From: Hyphomicrobiales bacterium
GTDB lineage: Bacteria; Pseudomonadota; Alphaproteobacteria; Rhizobiales; Rhizobiaceae
Reading direction: 5' to 3'
Assembly (NCBI GenBank): GCA_900468805.1
Contig: UEIF01000010.1
Coordinates: forward strand, 18,596-82,595
DNA length: 64,000 bases
Shown here one piece after another: positions 26,958 through 35,394 of the stretch. A model generated the notes under the pieces. It was not told where the DNA came from and searched no databases. It was given only the letters and a program-made list of their open reading frames with translations. Within the stretch, counting starts at the first letter, position 1, and each line of letters opens with the position of its first letter. The position numbers and the translations under genes were made by a program.

Positions 26958-27697
26958 CACCAAACTTTTCAGAAGATCTTTCAGCCTTTCCGCCGGAACA
27001 GACGGTGTTTCCGATCGCAGGCTCGAATCTGCGCGTGCTCGATGGCGATCACCCGCTGCTCGTTGAGAACAGACCGGCGATCCGCGAGAACTGGGAGCGG
27101 GAAATAGCCGCCAATCCGGCGCTCTTCGATGGTCGCATGGTGCTGCAGCACCGGCTGAAGCTCTCCCAAGAGGGGATTGCGAGCGAGGCCTATGCCGTTC
27201 CGTTCTCGACCTTCATGTGGTGGCGCAGGCAGCCGGAGCGGAAGGGCGCCATTCATCTCTTCGCCTATCCGGTGCTGGAATCAGCCGACGGTGCGCTGGT
27301 CGCGATTCGCATGGGCGCGCATACGGCTAATGCCGGCCAGGTCTATTTCGCCGCCGGCTCACTGGAGCCCGAGGATATCGTTGACGGGCGCTGCGATATC
27401 GACAGCAACATGGCCCGTGAGGTGATGGAAGAGACAGGTCTCGACCTCTCCGATGCCGTTGCAGGCGACGGGCTCCACGCCAGCCACATCAGGCGCTCGG
27501 TCTCGATTTTCAAGCTTTTCCGCTTCGATATGACGGCCGACGAGATGGTCGATTTCATTAGCCGTCATATGCTGGTTGCCGAGGACAAGGAAATCGCAGG
27601 CGCTGTTGCGATCCGCTCGGCCGATCCCAAGGCTCAGCCTTACAATGCCGCCATGCTGCCGATCATCGACTGGTATTTCACAGGCAAGCGGGCCTGA
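26954..27697 (+). CDS. NUDIX hydrolase
   Basis: A 247-residue NUDIX-fold protein. The NUDIX box is partly conserved: AAGSLEPEDI then MAREVMEETGLDL (about residues 135-165), including the REVMEETG metal-binding core, but with a longer insertion before the core than the usual GX5EX7 spacing. It probably cleaves a nucleoside diphosphate derivative. The start ATG overlaps the preceding EEP gene by four bases. The pairing of EEP and NUDIX genes suggests a joint phosphohydrolase role, which is an inference. Confidence 0.85.
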   Translation: MTPNFSEDLSAFPPEQTVFPIAGSNLRVLDGDHPLLVENRPAIRENWEREIAANPALFDGRMVLQHRLKLSQEGIASEAYAVPFSTFMWWRRQPERKGAIHLFAYPVLESADGALVAIRMGAHTANAGQVYFAAGSLEPEDIVDGRCDIDSNMAREVMEETGLDLSDAVAGDGLHASHIRRSVSIFKLFRFDMTADEMVDFISRHMLVAEDKEIAGAVAIRSADPKAQPYNAAMLPIIDWYFTGKRA

Positions 27698-27761
27698 AGC
27701 TTGCGCTCGGGCGTCCCGTCGGGCAGGTTGGCGGCTCGATGACCGATTCAGGGAGGCCGAT

Positions 27762-28673
27762 GTGGCGTTAAGCTACAGTGTCTATGACGTGTTCACCGAC
27801 ATCAAGCTTGCCGGCAATCCGCTGGCCGTGATCTTTGACGGCGAGGGACTTGAGGACACGGCGATGCAGGCGATCGCCCGCGAAACGAACCTGTCCGAGA
27901 CGGTGTTCGTGCAGCCGGCCGACAATCCCGCCTATACGGCGCGTATCCGCATCTTCACGCCTGGCCGTGAACTGCCCTTTGCCGGTCATCCGACCGTCGG
28001 CACGGCGATTGCGCTGGCGGAGAAGGCGCATGGGGCGGGTACAATCGACCTCGTTTCGGTACTGGAGGAAAATGTCGGGCCGGTGCGCTGTGCCGTCAGG
28101 CTGCGGGAAGGTGAGGCGAGCTTTGCCGAATTCGACCTGCCGCGCAAATCCCACCAGATACCACTGCCGCTCGACAAGCTCGGCATTGCCGACGCGCTAT
28201 CGCTGAAGACGACCGAAATCGGCTTCGAGAATCATGTGCCGTCGATCTGGAGCGCAGGCGTTCCCTTTCTCCTGGTGCCGGTCCATGACGTCGGCGCGGC
28301 AGAGCGCCTGGAGTTCGACCCGCAGCTCTGGGAAAAGACGGTGCCCTTCGTCGATGGCGCGCTCGCCTCGGCCTATATCTACTGCCGCGGCGGCGTGAAC
28401 CATGTGGCCAAGTTCCATGCCCGCATGTTTGGAAGCGGCATGGGCATTTCCGAGGACCCGGCCACCGGCTCGGCAGCCGCCGCTCTCTCGGGCGCGATCA
28501 ACCATTTCGACCGGCTGACGGATGGGCATCACCCGCTCCTCATCGAGCAGGGTTTGGAAATGGGCCGCCCGTCCTTCATTCACCTGCATATGGATATCGA
28601 AGGCGGGGCTATTTCGAATGCCCGGATCGGCGGCCAGGCAGTGCGGATTGCGACGGGCACGCTCGACCTTTGA
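27762..28673 (+). CDS. PhzF-family isomerase/epimerase
   Basis: A 303-residue protein of the PhzF/YddE superfamily (diaminopimelate epimerase fold). Family motifs are seen: YDVFTDIKLAGNPLAVIFDG (residues 6-25), the catalytic Glu in RETNLSETVFV (about 42-52), FTPGRELPFAGHPTVGTA (about 67-84) and GISEDPATGSAAAALSGA (about 226-243). The reaction of most members is unknown; PhzF itself isomerises trans-2,3-dihydro-3-hydroxyanthranilate. Start GTG 27762 has GGGAGG about six bases upstream, so the frame upstream of it (inside the NUDIX gene) is not used. Confidence 0.9.
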   Translation: MALSYSVYDVFTDIKLAGNPLAVIFDGEGLEDTAMQAIARETNLSETVFVQPADNPAYTARIRIFTPGRELPFAGHPTVGTAIALAEKAHGAGTIDLVSVLEENVGPVRCAVRLREGEASFAEFDLPRKSHQIPLPLDKLGIADALSLKTTEIGFENHVPSIWSAGVPFLLVPVHDVGAAERLEFDPQLWEKTVPFVDGALASAYIYCRGGVNHVAKFHARMFGSGMGISEDPATGSAAAALSGAINHFDRLTDGHHPLLIEQGLEMGRPSFIHLHMDIEGGAISNARIGGQAVRIATGTLDL

Positions 28674-28799
28674 TTTCATTGGATTTCCGGCACCTGACAA
28701 AAAAACTTCGCAATTAACCAAAGAATTTTCGACAGGGCGCTAGACAAGCCGGACGATCCTATTTATATGCCCCGTCACACCGCGCAGCCAAGCGCGGAC

Positions 28800-28875
<76 letters not shown>

Positions 28876-28905
28876 CTTTCTCCTTCAAAGAGAAGAGAAG
28901 CCAGA

Positions 28906-28946
28906 AACAAGGCCTTTGATATCAAAGGCTTGTTGGCTTTTTCTGT
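28906..28946 (+). terminator. Intrinsic terminator after tRNA-Lys
   Basis: An inverted repeat centred on GATATC (AACAAG-G-CCTTTGAT against ATCAAAGGCTTGTT, one bulged base) is followed by T-rich sequence GGCTTTTTCTGTTTTT. Confidence 0.75.
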
Positions 28947-29102
28947 TTTTCTGATTCCGGCGCCTCCGTTGGCGGGAATCAGCGAATTGCGCTTTCCAGA
29001 CATTCTGCCCTTGCCCGAAGTCGTCTCCGGTATTTAACTCGCTGGAGCGAAGTCCTTGCTGCGGTATCTACCCTCGCAACCCTATCCCCGGAGGAGTGCC
29101 CA

Positions 29103-29759
29103 ATGAGCGGTGCCAAAGAGAACAATGTCGGCGCATATCGGCTGGATGAGAAGGTGCTCAATGTGCTCGGTGCCTATCACCAGCGGATCGACGAGGAGCG
29201 CGGCAATCCGCGCCAGGAGGCGCCGGGCGGACGCGACGGCGGGCAGGATCAGCGGATGCGGGCGGTCGGCCCCGAGACGGGGCGGTTTCTCAACATTCTC
29301 GTCCGGAGCCTGACGGCGCCGACCATTCTCGAGCTGGGCACGTCTTTCGGTTATTCCGGCATCTGGCTCGCCGAGGCGGCACGGGCGACCGGCGGGCGGC
29401 TGATCACCATGGAAGTGCACGGCTATAAATCTGCGCATGCTCAGGCAATGGCGGAGAGGGCAGGGCTTGCCGACCATATCGATTTCCGGGTGGGCGATGC
29501 GGTCGAGATGATCCGCGAATTGCGGGGGAAGGTCGATTTCGTGCTCGTCGATCTCTGGAAGGATCTCTACCTGCCGTGCCTCGAAGCCTTCTATCCGAGG
29601 CTCAATGCGGGTGCGATCGTCGTTGCCGACAACATGATTTATCCGGCGACAGAAGACGTGACGATCTATGCCCGGGCCATCCGCGGCAAGCCCGGGATCA
29701 CGAGCGTGCTGCTGCCGGTCGGATCGGGGCTCGAGGTCAGCCGCTACGAGCCGGAGTGA
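29103..29759 (+). CDS. O-methyltransferase (Methyltransf_3 family)
   Basis: A 218-residue SAM-dependent O-methyltransferase related to the catechol/caffeoyl-CoA type. Motif I ILELGTSFGYSGIWLAEA is at about residues 75-92, the SAM acidic residue in LITMEVHGYK at about 103, and VDFVLVDLWKDLYLPCLE (about 141-158) provides the metal-binding Asp; the later ADNMIYP matches the usual metal-ligand loop. The substrate is unknown. An excellent GGAGGAG Shine-Dalgarno sequence precedes the ATG. It converges with the next gene. Confidence 0.85.
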   Translation: MSGAKENNVGAYRLDEKVLNVLGAYHQRIDEERGNPRQEAPGGRDGGQDQRMRAVGPETGRFLNILVRSLTAPTILELGTSFGYSGIWLAEAARATGGRLITMEVHGYKSAHAQAMAERAGLADHIDFRVGDAVEMIRELRGKVDFVLVDLWKDLYLPCLEAFYPRLNAGAIVVADNMIYPATEDVTIYARAIRGKPGITSVLLPVGSGLEVSRYEPE

Positions 29760-29774
29760 GTCTCAGGCGGATTT

Positions 29775-30464
29775 TCACCAGAGGCCGGGAAACAGCCGGT
29801 ACTTCACCTTGAGGCAGTAATCCTCATAACCGGGCAGGTCCCGGCGCAGATGGCGCTCCTCGTCGATGAGGCGCAGGATCAGGCCGACGAAGATCAGCGG
29901 TACGATGACGAGGCCCCACAGGGAGGCCAACGCAAGCGGAATGCCTGATGCAAGCGGCAGGACGCCGGCATACATCGGGTGGCGCACGAGGGCGTAGAGG
30001 CCTGTGGAGACGACCTTCTGGTCCTCGGAGACCTGGATGGTGGCCGACGCAAAGGTATTTTCCCTGAGAACGAAGACGACGAAGAGGAAGCCTGCCGATA
30101 TCAGCAGGTTGCCGACAATGATTGCCCACACCGGGACCGCCGACCAGCCGAACCGGTAATCGAGCACCGAGACGATGATGAGGGCGATCATCACCACGCT
30201 GGTGAAGAGCTGGATGCGCTTCTGGACCGGCTCCGTTTCGGCGGCCGGGCCGGCGCGCATGCGCTTTTCCAGAAGTGCCGGGTCGCGATAGTAGAAATAC
30301 ACCGATGAGCCGGCCGACCAGGCGGCGAAATTGGCGATGAAGAGCCAGCCCTGCCAATAGGCGAGCGTGCCTGCCACCAGGAAGACCATGACGGCGAGGG
30401 CCACCAGGAACTTGGCGTTGGCTTCGGCGGCCCTGCGGCCGAGATCGGGTGCCGCATCCTGCAT
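29775..30464 (-). CDS. Isoprenylcysteine/phospholipid methyltransferase-like membrane protein
   Basis: A 229-residue integral membrane protein with five to six hydrophobic helices. The C-terminal half has the ICMT/PEMT signature: GLYALVRHPMYAGVLPL (about residues 152-168) and the ER-rich end LRLIDEERHLRRDLPGYEDY (about 193-212). Related proteins methylate lipids or prenylated molecules with SAM; bacterial substrates are mostly unknown. AGGAGGTGTC stands directly before the ATG. Confidence 0.8.
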   Translation of the reverse strand: MQDAAPDLGRRAAEANAKFLVALAVMVFLVAGTLAYWQGWLFIANFAAWSAGSSVYFYYRDPALLEKRMRAGPAAETEPVQKRIQLFTSVVMIALIIVSVLDYRFGWSAVPVWAIIVGNLLISAGFLFVVFVLRENTFASATIQVSEDQKVVSTGLYALVRHPMYAGVLPLASGIPLALASLWGLVIVPLIFVGLILRLIDEERHLRRDLPGYEDYCLKVKYRLFPGLW

Positions 30465-30647
30465 GACACCTCCTTGTACTCATGCTCCGCAATCCACTTT
30501 GCGGCTTCGCCTTTAGAATATGCAAAGCAGACGCGTGATATCAAACCACCGCCGGAGGCACGGATTCCGATCATCAGGGCAAGGGTGCTCTGTCTTGTGT
30601 GCCTTCAGGCGATTGATCATGCTGCCCTGCGGGGATTGGGAGATTCG

Positions 30648-31733
30648 GTGGAAATGGGCAAATCCGTTGATGGTGCTGACGTGAAGACGAAGCTTTCCAT
30701 CGTGGCGCCCTGCTACAACGAAGCCGAGGGGCTGAACGAGTTCTGCCGGCGGGCGCGGGCGGCAGCGGAAGCCGTAGCCGGCCAATCCTTCGAGATCATC
30801 CTCGTCGATGACGGCTCCAGCGATGAGACATGGGACGTCATATCGGGGCTTGCGGCAGACATTCCGCAGGTGCTCGGCGTCAAGCTTCTGCGCAATCACG
30901 GCCACCAGCTTGCGGCGACCTCGGGCCTTGCGGTGGCGCGCGGCGAGCGCGTGCTGCTGATCGATGCCGATCTTCAGGATCCGCCGGAGCTGTTGGCGCA
31001 GATGATGGCGATCATGGATCAGGGAGCCGATGTCGTTTACGGGCAGAGGAGCGAGCGCAAGGGCGAAACGAAGTTCAAGCTTGTTACCGCCTCGGTCTTC
31101 TACCGGCTGTTGACGCGGCTGACGTCCATCTCGATCCCGCAGGACACAGGCGATTTCCGGCTGATGAAGGCGCGCATTGTCCATATCCTCCTCAATATGC
31201 CGGAGCGGCATCGCTTTATCCGCGGCATGGTGAGCTGGATCGGCGGCAGGCAGGTGGCACTGCGTTATACGCGCGATGTCCGCTATGCCGGCTCGACGAA
31301 ATATCCGCTGCGCAAGATGATCCGCTTCGCGATCGATGCGATCACCAGTTTCTCGATCATTCCGCTGCGCATCAGTGCCTGGATGGGGCTTATTTCGGCC
31401 GTCTTCGCGGTGGGGCTTTTGGTCTACACGCTCGTGCAATGGTTCGAGGGCAATGTCATCACCGGCTGGTCGAGCATCATGGCTGCCATATCGGCCTTGA
31501 GCGCCATCCAGCTGATCGCGCTCGGCACGCTCGGCGAATATGTCGGCCGGCTGGTGCAGGAGCACAAGCGCCGACCGATGTTCATGATCGACTGCGTGGT
31601 GCAGGGCGAGGTCATGTCCGAGCTGCCGGATGATTTTTCCGAACTCGATACTGCCAGCCGCAGATCCGAGCTCGGCAAGCTTTTGGCGGCTAGTGTGACC
31701 GCGAAGCCGATTGAGACGGCTGTTGGCCACTGA
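30648..31733 (+). CDS. Family 2 glycosyltransferase (GtrB/DPM1-like)
   Basis: A 361-residue enzyme expected to transfer a sugar from a nucleotide donor to polyprenyl phosphate at the inner membrane. The GT2 domain starts SIVAPCYNEAEGLNEF (about residues 17-32), with DDGSSDETWDVI (about 50) and the metal-binding LLIDADLQDPPEL (about 104-116). Two C-terminal transmembrane helices (SAWMGLISAVFAVGLLVYTL and IMAAISALSAIQLIALGTLG, about 243 and 280) match the GtrB layout. GTG 30648 has GGGAG five bases upstream and is chosen over ATG 30654. Involvement in lipid A or O-antigen modification is possible but no flippase gene is adjacent. Confidence 0.88.
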   Translation: MEMGKSVDGADVKTKLSIVAPCYNEAEGLNEFCRRARAAAEAVAGQSFEIILVDDGSSDETWDVISGLAADIPQVLGVKLLRNHGHQLAATSGLAVARGERVLLIDADLQDPPELLAQMMAIMDQGADVVYGQRSERKGETKFKLVTASVFYRLLTRLTSISIPQDTGDFRLMKARIVHILLNMPERHRFIRGMVSWIGGRQVALRYTRDVRYAGSTKYPLRKMIRFAIDAITSFSIIPLRISAWMGLISAVFAVGLLVYTLVQWFEGNVITGWSSIMAAISALSAIQLIALGTLGEYVGRLVQEHKRRPMFMIDCVVQGEVMSELPDDFSELDTASRRSELGKLLAASVTAKPIETAVGH

Positions 31734-31897
31734 TATCGATTGTTGCCGAACATGTTGACAAAAAAATCAGCCTTGGCAGCAATTGACCTTTCCGATCTGG
31801 CATAAGCGGCGTATGCAGGCTGAACTCCCTCCGCGCGGCTTGTCTCCTGGTTCTCCCGCCCTTTCCCGCGCATTCAGGAATTCGCATTGGCAGATCG

Positions 31898-33343
31898 ATG
31901 ACTGCAGTTCAGACGGATGAGAAGACAGATGGGGCGGCAAGCGTCCGCCAGGCCAAGATCGTAGCGCTGGTCGTTGCCGTTTCCTTCTTCATGCAGATCC
32001 TCGACGGTACGATCGTCACCACCTCGCTGCCGCAGATGGCGACAAGTTTCGGTGTGCAGCCGGTCGCCATGAGCATCGGCATCACCGTCTACATGCTGAC
32101 CACGTCGGCCTTCATTCCGCTTTCCGGCTGGCTCGGCGACCGGTTTGGCGCGCGGCGCGTCTTTCTCGTGTCGATTGCCGTCTTCACCTTGGCATCGCTG
32201 TTCTGCGGCCTGTCGGGAAGCCTGACGGAGTTCGTCATTGCGCGTGCGGTGCAGGGCGTCGGCAGTGCGCTGATGACGCCGGTCGGGCGCATCATCGTGT
32301 TGAAAAATGCCCGCAAGTCCGAGCTGGTGCAGGCGATCGCGCTGATCACCTGGCCGGCGCTGACCGCACCCGTCGTCGGGCCGGTGCTCGGCAGTTTCAT
32401 CACCACCTATGCAAGCTGGCACTGGAATTTCCTCATCAATATCCCGATCGGCCTCGTCGGCATTGCGCTCGTGCTGCGCTTCGTGCCGGAGCAGCGGGAA
32501 GAGCGCGTCGGGCCTCTCGACATCAAGGGCTTCTTCCTGAGCGCGGCGGGGCTGACCTCGCTGCTTGCGGCGCTCGAACTGTCGGTCAAAGGGCAGGGCG
32601 GGTTCGTGCCGCTCCTCGTGCTGCTTGCCGCCGGCATTGTCCTTTCCGTCATGGCGACGCGGCACTTTCTGCGTGCCGACAATCCGCTGCTCGATCTCTC
32701 CGCCTTCAAGGTTCAGACCTTCTCGATGACGACGCTTTCGGCGGGCACGGCCTGCCGAGTGGCGATCAATGCCACGCCCTTCCTGCTGCCACTGCTCTTC
32801 CAGCTCGGTTTTGGCCTGAGCTCGATTGCCGCCGGCACCTATCTGCTGGTCTATTTCCTCGGCAATCTCGGCATGAAGGTAGTGACGACGCCGCTCCTGC
32901 GGTTCTTCGGCTTCCGCAACGTGCTCTTCTTCAACGGCATCATCGCTGCCGCCTCGATCGTCGCCTGCGGCTTGCTGACGCCGGAAACGCCTGCGATCAT
33001 CATCTCGGCGCTGCTCTTCATTGCCGGGCTTTCGCGGTCGATGGAATTCACGGCGCTCAATACGCTCTCCTTTGCCGATATCGGCCCGACGCAGAGAAGC
33101 TCGGCCTCGACGCTGTCGAGCATGTTGCAGCAGATTTCCATGCTGCTCGGCGTTGCGGTGGCGGCGGCCGTGCTCAACATTTCCTCGGGGCTTCGGGGTG
33201 CAGCGGACCCGGCTCTCGGCGATTTCCGCTGGGCGTTCTTCGTCGTCGGCATGATCGGCTTCTTGTCCTGCCTGCGCTTCCTGCAGCTTGCTGCCGATGC
33301 GGGTGCCGAGGTTTCTCACCACCGGCGCTTTCAAAAAAGCTGA
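31898..33343 (+). CDS. DHA2-type MFS drug-efflux transporter (EmrB-like)
   Basis: A 481-residue proton antiporter with about fourteen hydrophobic helices. Motif D1 near helix 1 reads MQILDGTIVTTSLPQMATSF (about residues 32-51), the A-loop GWLGDRFGARRVFL (about 77-90) and motif C-like PALTAPVVGPVLGSFI (about 152-167) are clear. Such pumps usually work with an EmrA-type membrane fusion protein, but none is encoded next to it. The substrate is unknown. The ribosome-binding site is weak (GGCAGATCG). Confidence 0.88.
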   Translation: MTAVQTDEKTDGAASVRQAKIVALVVAVSFFMQILDGTIVTTSLPQMATSFGVQPVAMSIGITVYMLTTSAFIPLSGWLGDRFGARRVFLVSIAVFTLASLFCGLSGSLTEFVIARAVQGVGSALMTPVGRIIVLKNARKSELVQAIALITWPALTAPVVGPVLGSFITTYASWHWNFLINIPIGLVGIALVLRFVPEQREERVGPLDIKGFFLSAAGLTSLLAALELSVKGQGGFVPLLVLLAAGIVLSVMATRHFLRADNPLLDLSAFKVQTFSMTTLSAGTACRVAINATPFLLPLLFQLGFGLSSIAAGTYLLVYFLGNLGMKVVTTPLLRFFGFRNVLFFNGIIAAASIVACGLLTPETPAIIISALLFIAGLSRSMEFTALNTLSFADIGPTQRSSASTLSSMLQQISMLLGVAVAAAVLNISSGLRGAADPALGDFRWAFFVVGMIGFLSCLRFLQLAADAGAEVSHHRRFQKS

Positions 33344-33614
33344 CTTTTCGCGGAACCATTTGCCTTCCCTTGCGTTTACGGCACTGATTTTCAGTATTCG
33401 TGTTCGCGATTTTTTAGAGGGCTTCCGGCCGCAGCCGGGAAGGGTCGACATTCTCGATGGCATTCTCCTTCGATCTGCCTGGCGTCAGGCATCACATGAT
33501 ACCAAAGGCTAGGTGCTGTTTACGCGCGCCTGTCCATGCAATACGACAGTCTCATGCAGAAAGACTCGGCGGCCTCACAGCCGGTATTGCTGCGGGAAAA
33601 TGCCCGGAGGCAGA

Positions 33615-34670
33615 ATGAGCGAGTCCAATGGCGATACGGGTGGAACGATCCGTATCCTCTATATCGATGACGATGAAGCGCTGGCGCTGCTGATGCAGAA
33701 GAATCTCGGCCGCCGCGGCTTTACGCTCGAATGGGCAAGCGACGGAGCTTCCGGCCTTGCAGTGCTTGCCGAAGGCGGCATCGAGGCCGTCGTTCTCGAT
33801 CATTTCCTGAAGGCCGAAACCGGGCTCGATATCCTGCCGCGCATCATCGCGATGCCCAACCATCCGCCTGTGATCTATGCCACCGGCTCCGGCGATACGA
33901 GCATTGCGGTCGCAGCACTGAAGGCCGGCGCAGACGACTATGTTCTCAAGGGCATTTCGCCCGATTATTTCGATCTTCTGGCTGCCGCCCTCGAACAGGG
34001 GCTGGAGCGGGCGCGCTTCCGCCGTGACACGGCGCAGGCGCAGGAGGTGATCCGCCAGCAGCGTGACCATGCGGAAATGCTGCTTGCCGAAGTCAATCAC
34101 CGCATCGCCAACAGCCTTGGCCTCGTCGGCGCGCTGATCCGCATGCAGTCCTCCATGACCAGCGACCAGGTAGCGATCGACGCTCTGCAGGAAACGCAGA
34201 TGCGTATCAATGCGATCGCCAGCGTCCACCGCCGTCTCTACACCAACAGGCAGGTCGGCACGGTGCAGGTGGATGAATATCTGAGCAGCCTCCTGACCGA
34301 GCTCGAAGCCTCGATGCGAGACGAGAAACGGCCGCATCGCGTGGTGCTGACTTCCCAGCCGGTCAATCTGGCGACCGACAAGGTCATCACGCTCGGCCTC
34401 ATCGTCAGTGAACTCGTCACCAACGCCTTCAAATATGCCTATCCGGATGGTGTTCCCGGCGAGATTACCGTGATCGTCGAGCATGAGAGCGATGTGCTGC
34501 GTGTGACGGTCGAGGATGCCGGCCGCGGCTTCGAGCAGGACGGCCCGCCGAAGGGGACCGGTCTCGGCACAAAGATCCTGACTGCCATGGCCTCCAGCCT
34601 GAAATCCGAACTCGTCTATGATCCGGAGCATCGCGGCACGAGAGCGATGCTGGTCTTTTCCGTAAGCTGA
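33615..34670 (+). CDS. Receiver domain fused to a HisKA_2/HWE-type histidine kinase
   Basis: A 351-residue cytoplasmic signalling protein. Residues 12-130 are a CheY-like receiver with acidic pocket IDDDE (17-21), phospho-acceptor D62 in VVLDHF and conserved K112. Residues 150-351 are a histidine kinase: phospho-acceptor H162 in AEVNHRIANSLGLV, N box SELVTNAFKYAY (N270) and G box GRGFEQDGPPKGTGLGTKIL (about 308-327). No membrane helix is present. The receiver-first order suggests that phosphorylation of D62 controls kinase output, as in rhizobial general-stress or light-response pathways. GGAGG lies four bases before ATG 33615; the frame upstream is not coding. Confidence 0.88.
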   Translation: MSESNGDTGGTIRILYIDDDEALALLMQKNLGRRGFTLEWASDGASGLAVLAEGGIEAVVLDHFLKAETGLDILPRIIAMPNHPPVIYATGSGDTSIAVAALKAGADDYVLKGISPDYFDLLAAALEQGLERARFRRDTAQAQEVIRQQRDHAEMLLAEVNHRIANSLGLVGALIRMQSSMTSDQVAIDALQETQMRINAIASVHRRLYTNRQVGTVQVDEYLSSLLTELEASMRDEKRPHRVVLTSQPVNLATDKVITLGLIVSELVTNAFKYAYPDGVPGEITVIVEHESDVLRVTVEDAGRGFEQDGPPKGTGLGTKILTAMASSLKSELVYDPEHRGTRAMLVFSVS

Positions 34671-34730
34671 CGTAGCTTTTGTAGTCTGGCTCGGTTTTCG
34701 TGAGCTGACCTGGTCTTTTTTTAAGCTGAC
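34650..34730 (+). repeat. Three degenerate copies of the kinase gene's 3' end
   Basis: The last bases of the kinase gene (CTGGTCTTTTCCGTAAGCTG at 34650-34669, then AC) recur as CTGGCTCGGTTTTCGTGAGC (34686 on) and CTGGTCTTTTTTTAAGCTGAC (34710 on, quoted without its last base as CTGGTCTTTTTTTAAGCTGA). The copies lie between the stop codon and the DUF924 gene and look like decayed tandem duplications of about 24-37 bases. Confidence 0.55.
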
Positions 34731-34745
34731 GCTTGGGGGAGCATC

Positions 34746-35303
34746 ATGAATACGGATAGCGTCTGCACGCCGGGCGAAGTTTATGATTTTTGGTTCGTTC
34801 GCTGCAGCCGCAAGGAATGGTTCAGTTCGACTGCAGAACTGGACGAGGAAATCCGGGCGCGGTTTCGTGCCACCCACCTGTCGCTTGCCCTTGAAGTCAC
34901 CGAGGAATGGCGCTCCAGTCCCGAGAGCCGGCTTGCGGCCGTGATCGTGCTCGACCAGTTTCCACGCAACATCTACCGCGCGACGCCACTTGCCTTTGCG
35001 ACCGATGGGCTGGCGCTGCGCGAGGCGAAGCTTGCGCTTGCCAATGGTGCGGATCAGTCGGTGGAGGGTATCCTGCGAACCTTTTTCTACATGCCGTTCG
35101 AGCATGCAGAAGATCTCGTTGAGCAGGATCGCTCGGTGGCACTTTTCACAGCGCTCGGCGACGAGGAGTTTCGTGATTATGCGCTTCGCCACCGCGAAGT
35201 GATCGCGACATATGGCCGTTTTCCACACCGCAATGCCCTTGTCGGGCGCGAGTCGAGTGATGCCGAACTGGCCTATCTCGCGCTTCCCGGTTCCGGTTTC
35301 TGA
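34746..35303 (+). CDS. DUF924-family protein
   Basis: A 185-residue soluble helical protein (DUF924, TPR-like fold). Conserved features are the N-terminal VYDFWFVRCSRKEWFSS with paired aromatic residues, the motif AAVIVLDQFPRNIYRATP (about residues 65-82), RTFFYMPFEHAEDL (about 110-123) and the end YGRFPHRNALVGRESS. Function unknown. GGGGGAG lies before the ATG. The gene stands between the receiver-kinase and the MscS-type channel. Confidence 0.85.
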   Translation: MNTDSVCTPGEVYDFWFVRCSRKEWFSSTAELDEEIRARFRATHLSLALEVTEEWRSSPESRLAAVIVLDQFPRNIYRATPLAFATDGLALREAKLALANGADQSVEGILRTFFYMPFEHAEDLVEQDRSVALFTALGDEEFRDYALRHREVIATYGRFPHRNALVGRESSDAELAYLALPGSGF

Positions 35304-35394
35304 GCTGCCACCTGGAAATTCCGCCTTTCTGTCGCCTTTCTTTCCTATAAGAAGCGGTCAATTACCTGATGAGACGAATCCACGCGGGGGCTTC

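Noticed and set aside
31874..33463. 529-codon antisense frame over the DHA2 transporter
   Set aside because: Charged, repetitive Arg/Asp/His-rich product typical of the reverse strand of a membrane protein gene.
33552..35228. 558-codon antisense frame across the receiver-kinase and DUF924 genes
   Set aside because: It spans two recognisable plus-strand genes and their gap and has no domain features or ribosome-binding site.
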